Origin: Rhodamnia argentea
Lineage: Eukaryota; Streptophyta; Magnoliopsida; Myrtales; Myrtaceae
Assembly: GCF_020921035.1 (NCBI RefSeq)
Contig: NC_063151.1
Span: forward strand, 27,224,934-27,288,933
Length of the DNA: 64,000 nt
Reading direction: 5' to 3'
Below, one piece after another: positions 58,519 to 64,000 of this stretch; the stretch's first letter is position 1, and each line of letters opens with the position of its first letter. Made by a program: the position numbers and the translations under genes. The notes under the pieces were generated by a model, which saw only the letters and a list, made by a program, of their open reading frames with translations, had not been told where the DNA came from and searched no databases.

Positions 58519-61175
58519 CGTCCACCGAACCAAACCAAAAACCTTAAAAGAAAACGTAATAAGAGGCCGAGAAAACAGAAATTCTCCAGATCAACGGAAT
58601 CAAAATGCCGTCACGCGTCAAGAATCGCGAAGAACCAAGAAGCCATACCCACTGCAATGATCGCCTCAATGCGTGCTCCTTCGAGGACGATCGTAGAAGT
58701 CGGTGACTCCGAAAACTTGGGCGCTCTCTCGCCTCTCTCACAATGAAAAGGTGGAGCGCTTCGAGAATGGGAGGGAGAAGAGGAGAGAGGGCGTTGCTGC
58801 TGTGTGTCGCGGGATGAGAAGGTCCCGCATTTTCACTGGGTTGATGGGACGGGGAAGTGGAAGAGTCCCGAGTGGCCCGATTGGCTAGTGCAGAGGGCCC
58901 ACAGCGAGGTGCTGAGCAGGTGATCAAATTGAGAGAATGTAGACCGGTTCCTTTGGTTTTTTTTTTTTTTTTTTGGTCTTTTCCTTTGCCTTTTTTAATA
59001 ATAAAAAAAACTAATATTACTCACCTATCATGAAATTTTTATGTTCAAATTTCGGCCCATCAGGCCTGGCGCGATAAGTTTTTGGGGCCAAGCCCGAGTG
59101 GGCCTTTGACTGAGGCCCATGATTAGGTCTAATTTACACCTTAGAGTGGATCAAAAGACAATGTCATTTCTCCACTAGAAAAATTTAGGGTTACACTTTT
59201 TTCACTCTTTCTTTGATTAAAACACTCCTCGGCATAGTATTCTCACCGTATTACCCGTTACGGATCCCGAGCTTCCCTTTTTTGTCGCTTTATTTTTATT
59301 TTTTCTTGTGGGTCTCACTTTCTTTTGTCATCTTACTTCTTTTTTTCTTTCTCTTACATGTGATTATCTTTCTTCCACACTTTTGCCGTAAAAACTGTGG
59401 CCCTAGTTAATACCTGAAGATTGAGAGTTCCAAGATAAGGAAGATAATCCGCCACATTGAAAGCGTCGGGCATGTTCAGATCCTCCTAAATCATAGGCTT
59501 CAAATTGAATTTATTCCCGATGACAGGCGGCGGACCCGACAGTGGAGGTGGTGCCACAAGAAGTAGGGAGTTATTGGAAGAGTGGACGAGAGAATGACGA
59601 GTATGGAAATCTTCATTTGCAGGTTGAAGGTCGTGTTGGGTCTTGTTTTGGTTCAGAGGCTTCTTCGGCGAAGGGAAAGAGTAAAGCGAAGATAGGGAGA
59701 GTAACCAAACAAACAATCGCATTTTTGTATAGAGCCGTCGTCAACCGTGCTAGGAGAGAACTCGACACTAAACCCATCTTTGTTGGCAGCAAAGGCATGG
59801 AAAGAAGATAATTGCTTGCAAGAGAGGAAAAAAAAGAAGACGAAGGAAAGTGGAACCCGCAAAAAAGGAAAAAAAAAGGAGGAGAAATCAAAATAGGGAC
59901 ACCACCATTAGTAGCTCTAGGATGGCAAAAGGTGGGATCCGTGCAGAGGGTGATATGGTCAGAACACTATGTTGAGAAGTTGTGATGATGTTCAGCTTGC
60001 TTTGCATAAAGGTCTTGATTTCTATTGTAGTTAGAGTCGTTCCTAATGGCTGTGTTTTATGGAATATATTTTTCTTGCATCATTACTTACATTCTAATAG
60101 TCATAATTGCATCAGGTGAAATCAATAGACATGTGAACAGCGAATACGCCAACTTATGTTTTTTTTTTTTTTGTTAAACCATCTTATGTTAGCTTAAATA
60201 CATTTCCAAGAAACACTAACAAAGAAATAAGATTTTTGCGAAATTTAAGGATCCTATTACTACTTTAGTAGATTATAATTGCTAGAGCATTCAATAATTT
60301 CTATGGATAGATGTTCTATTTTAATGAGGATTGGGTAGTCAACTAGAATATATTTCGATGAATCGAGGGTCGTAACTTTTGAGCGTGACGAATAATTTCC
60401 TCTCTGTAGTTTTGTGTCTTCCAGTAACTTGGAGATTCTTCTTTCATAAGATTGATCGTTATCCAGTATCCTCCATTTGAAAGAGATAAACAGAGAAAAT
60501 GCTTCTTAGACCCTTGGCAAGTGCTTGATTTCTTTGTTTCCTTTATTTTATTTTTTTTGGCCTTTTCATGCAAGTGCCTGCTTTCATATATTTGATTTTC
60601 CAAGGGGGTTTTCAAATAAACAGGGAATAGGGTTCTACGTTGCCGTCATTGAGCTTCATGCCGGAATATTATTCTTGTTCGCAGACTAGCTTGAAGTGGA
60701 TCTGTCGTTTGAAAAGATTGTTTTGTTTAGTGATTGTTGAGAGACATTACTTTCCGATTTGCTTTCAAAACGAAATAAGAGACAGATTTGCAAAGAACTC
60801 TCGTTCAAATTTGCAATGATATTTATCCCACTTATAAGCTGCTTACCAAGAGTCCATTCATTTAAAACTTTGCCTCTCATTCGTATAAAAGGATTAAACA
60901 ACTGTGTATAAGACTTCAGTTTCAGACCCTTTCTTTCTTTGGGAGAAAGGCAAAAAAATGATACGATTTTCTCAAGGTACATCTATTGGTAATAGGAAGC
61001 TACTCCGCAAGCAAAACTGCCATTCCCTCTGTAACTCAACACTGATGCATTCCACCGAAGTCAACTCGATGATGCATCTGAGGTCATGTGCCGAAAACCG
61101 CTCATCAACAAAGGACCACCGCTACCAGCCTACCGGCTTCATTGGTAGCCTATAAAGAGAAATATCGGGACAGCT
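58519..61175. other. DRD1 promoter region and intergenic DNA
   Basis: Nothing coding is recognised; the frame at 59542-59811 has no known domain. Site II-type motifs sit at 59054-59120. A purine-rich stretch spans 59820-59890 and T/A runs occur at 58960 and 60160. The final 100-200 bases are the 3' UTR of the YchF gene. Confidence 0.45.
59054..59120. promoter_or_regulatory. GGCCCAT / TGGGCC elements upstream of DRD1
   Basis: GGCCCAT at 59054 and at 59114, with GGGCC in between at about 59083 and GGGCCT at about 59099. These are site II/UP1-like motifs in the 500-600 bases upstream of the proposed DRD1 start. Their role is inferred. Confidence 0.5.
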
Positions 61176-64000
61176 TCACACATTAAAGCGAAATAGCATC
61201 ACATCTCCTTCTCGGACAACGTAATCTTTACCCTCCGATCTCAACTGCAAAAAATCAGGGTAACGAAGTTCAAGTCATTCCATGTTTGCCTTAAGTGAAC
61301 CTAGCCATCGATATTAAGATGCATGCCTAGAAGCGAAGATGTAATGTGTAAAATACCAAACAGAAAATTAAGCATCATGAATTTCACTTCATCTTAAATG
61401 TTAACTACGTATATTTGACTTGATATCTTCACCATTACACCTTTCACTTTGAACCGTGATCCATAACAGGTTGGAAAAAGGGCTAAAAAAATGCTTGTGA
61501 AGCTAGATGTACCCCAACTTATTCCAAAAGAATTACGTAGAAAAGTGATTTGAAGCCATAGGTTAAAAAGACACCAAAGGACAGGATAGCCATAAAAAAA
61601 CAAAGATACCACAGGCAATCAATCAACATTCAATTATAGCCTCAACCCAAAGTCGCGCACTAAATCAAATTCATCCACTAAGTGGGGCTGCTATACAACT
61701 ACTTTCACATCCTATACACAACCTCAAAAAATTGAGAGAAGTATCAGGATCTATAATTACTTCATTGGGATACAGTCATTTTTGTGCACTGGGAACAAGA
61801 TGAGCAGTAAGTACATTATATCCTCCTTCAATGCGCTACCTCTTACGTTGACTAAAAATAAATTCATCCTATATTGGAGCCAGAAAAGTATATCCAGGCT
61901 CGTGAAAGTGATTTCCAGTGAGAATTAATGGAGCTCCACTAAATGTCTCACACCACCATGCCTAATTGAATAGAGTTAGAAGAAAGGCAAGCAACTCACT
62001 ACTCCTTTCTCCCTTGCAGCAGCAAATGATCCAGCAGTAACAAAATCATCATAAGCTACCTGCAGGAAAATATGATGCAGGTCGTATGTAATTGAAAAAT
62101 TTTGCAAGGTTTCTCGAGAAAAGACAGGTAATTCATGCAACAACAACAATTCCTAGTCCAACAGCAATAACAACAAACTAAGTCCTATCCAGCTAAGTCA
62201 CATTGGCTATTTCATATACCTAATGTATCTCGCTATTTTAATATTTTAGGTTCTCCATACTAAAATTGGCTCCCTTTGAGAGTATCAAAGGTAATGAGGG
62301 AGATTGTTATGTCTTGGCTGCAAACTTACTCAATAGAATCCTGAAACCGGAAGATGCTGTCGGATAAGTGGAGGCAAAGTACTTTGGTCCTATCAACAAG
62401 AAAGAGGCAAGAGATTGAATTATCTTGCACCTAAAAGTATTTCTTTCTCCCCAATGTGTAGTCATCATAAATTGAAGTGCAATGGACTAGAAAAATCATG
62501 CCTCCCCAAACAGACAACACATTGACAACTCGTCAGCTGGACGAAGGATTTCATAAGGGTGACACTGAAGCTTTCAAATCTCACTAATGGTCTAGGATTT
62601 GCTGCAGTCATGGTTAACACTAACTAAAAGTCAAACTATAATGATTTAATTCTGAATTGATCTTATTGACCATTCATTAAGTTATTCCAAGTTCCACAGT
62701 GACATTAGTATATGTCAATGTAGATTCAAAATAGATTTGTTTGGAGAGACTTAATTCCTCTGTTGTTTGTCAAGTCTGCCCTAACATGCTGACCTTGAGA
62801 TCACCCTTTTCCTTGATTTTAACTTTTGATCTCTATATCTCTCTGCCTATCTTTGTTGAGATCCTCATATTCTGCAGTTCTAGTCCAGCTATCTAGTACT
62901 CCTTAATCTTCCCTTCCTTCAGATAACCATGAATTTTGATCTCTATATCTCTCCGCTTATCTTTGCTGAGATCCTTATATTCTACAGTTCTAATCCGGCT
63001 GTCTAGCACTCCTTTATCTTTCCTTTCCTTCAGATAACTATGGCTTTTTCTCCTTTTCGGTCCATTGTTGCTCACTCTGAAACACCTCTACAACCCTTGT
63101 ACTATCCTTCCCGAATGATGGCAGGGCTTGATCTCATTTCATTCACGCGGAACTTCAGCATCCATGGGAGCAAAATGCATTTTTGAGGGTCGACTCTCGT
63201 TGGTTGTTCACTACCAAGCGAGAGATAATAAGCTACGATCACAAGAACAAGGAGAGAGGTGATCCGATTAGTCTATATAATTTCTCCCATGAGCAAAACC
63301 AGATTTATTATTCAAACTAAGGATCCAGCACTCCTAGCTTTTTGTCCAAGTGAGGTGAAGCTACCATGTCATTGCATATTAACAACTACTGAAACCATAG
63401 ATGAAGCTTAAGGTACTATAATGTAATGCGTACCGTCTCAGCTCGAATGAACCCTTTTTCAAAGTCTGAGTGGATGACTCCTGCAGCTTGAGGTGCAGTC
63501 ATTCCTGCATCGACAGAGCAGAAGAAAAGGAAGGTAGAGGAAAGGAAGATGGAAGGTGAGACAAGACAACTCTTCAACTATAACGTAGTGCATAAACATC
63601 GAAGGATAGACAATATCGGACCTGCCAAGATAGTCCACGCCTTTGTTTCCTGTTGTTAAGATCAAATTGGTCTTCATTATAGTGAAGAGTACACAAATTC
63701 AATATATGGTATTCCAGAAAAACTTCTCAAGTTTGCATCTTACCTTCTCGCCCGAAGTGAAGTACGTACGCAAGCCTAAAAGTCCATATGTTGCTCTTAT
63801 CAGATTCCCAAGCCCACTTTCACTAACACCAAGAGATTTCAGATACTCCGTTCTCTCTTCAGATGGAAGTTCAGTAAGCTCTGCCTCAACCTGCAACAAT
63901 GTGGAATCTAAATCTGAGTTCTAGGTTTGTGGTGGCTAGCAATCACAAAGACAAAAACGAACCATCACAAGTGTACTCAACATACGGAGACAGGCACACA
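61176..64000 (-). CDS. YchF-type GTPase/ATPase, C-terminal part (organellar/bacterial-type)
   Basis: Six 3' exons on the minus strand: 63890-63744, 63649-63622, 63504-63434, 62059-62000 and 61244-61176, preceded by exons beyond 64000. (Five are fully visible; earlier ones lie outside the window.) They encode 132 residues to the stop: a linker ([20 protein letters not shown]), [21 protein letters not shown], then the TGS domain ([37 protein letters not shown]). YchF/OLA1 proteins are P-loop NTPases that bind ribosomes. The ending and the [19 protein letters not shown] wording match the bacterial-type plant paralogue, expected in chloroplasts, not the cytosolic OLA1. The P-loop and any transit peptide are out of view. 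One 5' splice site was chosen as GTA|GTGAGT (62000/61999) because it keeps frame and consensus. Introns are GT-AG. Confidence 0.9.
62824..63043. repeat. 110-bp tandem duplication in a YchF intron
   Basis: Copies at 62824-62933 and 62934-63043 share TTTTGATCTCTATATCTCTC, TTGAGATCCTnATATTCT, CAGTTCTA, CTTCAGATAAC and others in register. The frame seen across it on the minus strand repeats itself for this reason and is not a gene. Confidence 0.85.

Noticed and set aside
62893..63075. 60-codon minus-strand frame with internal peptide repeat
   Set aside because: The repeat comes from the 110-bp intronic tandem duplication; it lies in a YchF intron.

Overview
This window is nuclear DNA from a flowering plant, most likely a woody eudicot. 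The evidence is AT-rich intergenic DNA, many short GT-AG introns, plant-specific gene families (R2R3-MYB, BOI-type RING, SR45, DRD1, an organellar-type YchF) and abundant plant transposons. The species cannot be fixed from sequence alone.

Region 1 (about 1-25 kb) is a transposon-rich accessory zone carrying two R2R3-MYB genes on the + strand (2384-4131 and 22379-23523). Both have the canonical 133/130-nt MYB exon pattern and the R3 bHLH-binding signature seen in flavonoid/proanthocyanidin-type MYBs. A diverged copy of the segment at about 180-480, upstream of MYB1, lies at about 9750-10040, upstream of MYB2. This suggests a local duplication later stretched by insertions. The space between the genes holds a deleted Ty1/copia pol fragment, a probable solo LTR of Ty3/gypsy type, a hAT element with a perfect 8-bp target duplication, a second hAT-like MITE, and several members of one long-TIR Mutator-like family. 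One of these members (11234-12332) carries a broken calmodulin-like (EF-hand) gene fragment, i.e. it looks like a Pack-MULE.

Region 2 (25-39 kb) holds ATG12 (five exons, one GC-AG intron) and, after about 10 kb without a recognisable gene, a BOI-type RING E3 ligase gene.

Region 3 (43-64 kb) has three housekeeping or regulatory genes, all on the - strand: SR45 (12 coding exons), DRD1/CHR35 (a SNF2 remodeler of RNA-directed DNA methylation, six coding exons counting a one-base last contribution) and the 3' part of a YchF-type GTPase that runs off the window. DRD1 acts in silencing of transposons such as those filling region 1. Its own introns carry a 201-bp tandem duplication and a probable insertion.

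Exon junctions were assigned by eye from reading frame, splice consensus and recalled family sequence. Transposon calls rest on inverted ends and flanking duplications read by eye. No alignment or database search was run.
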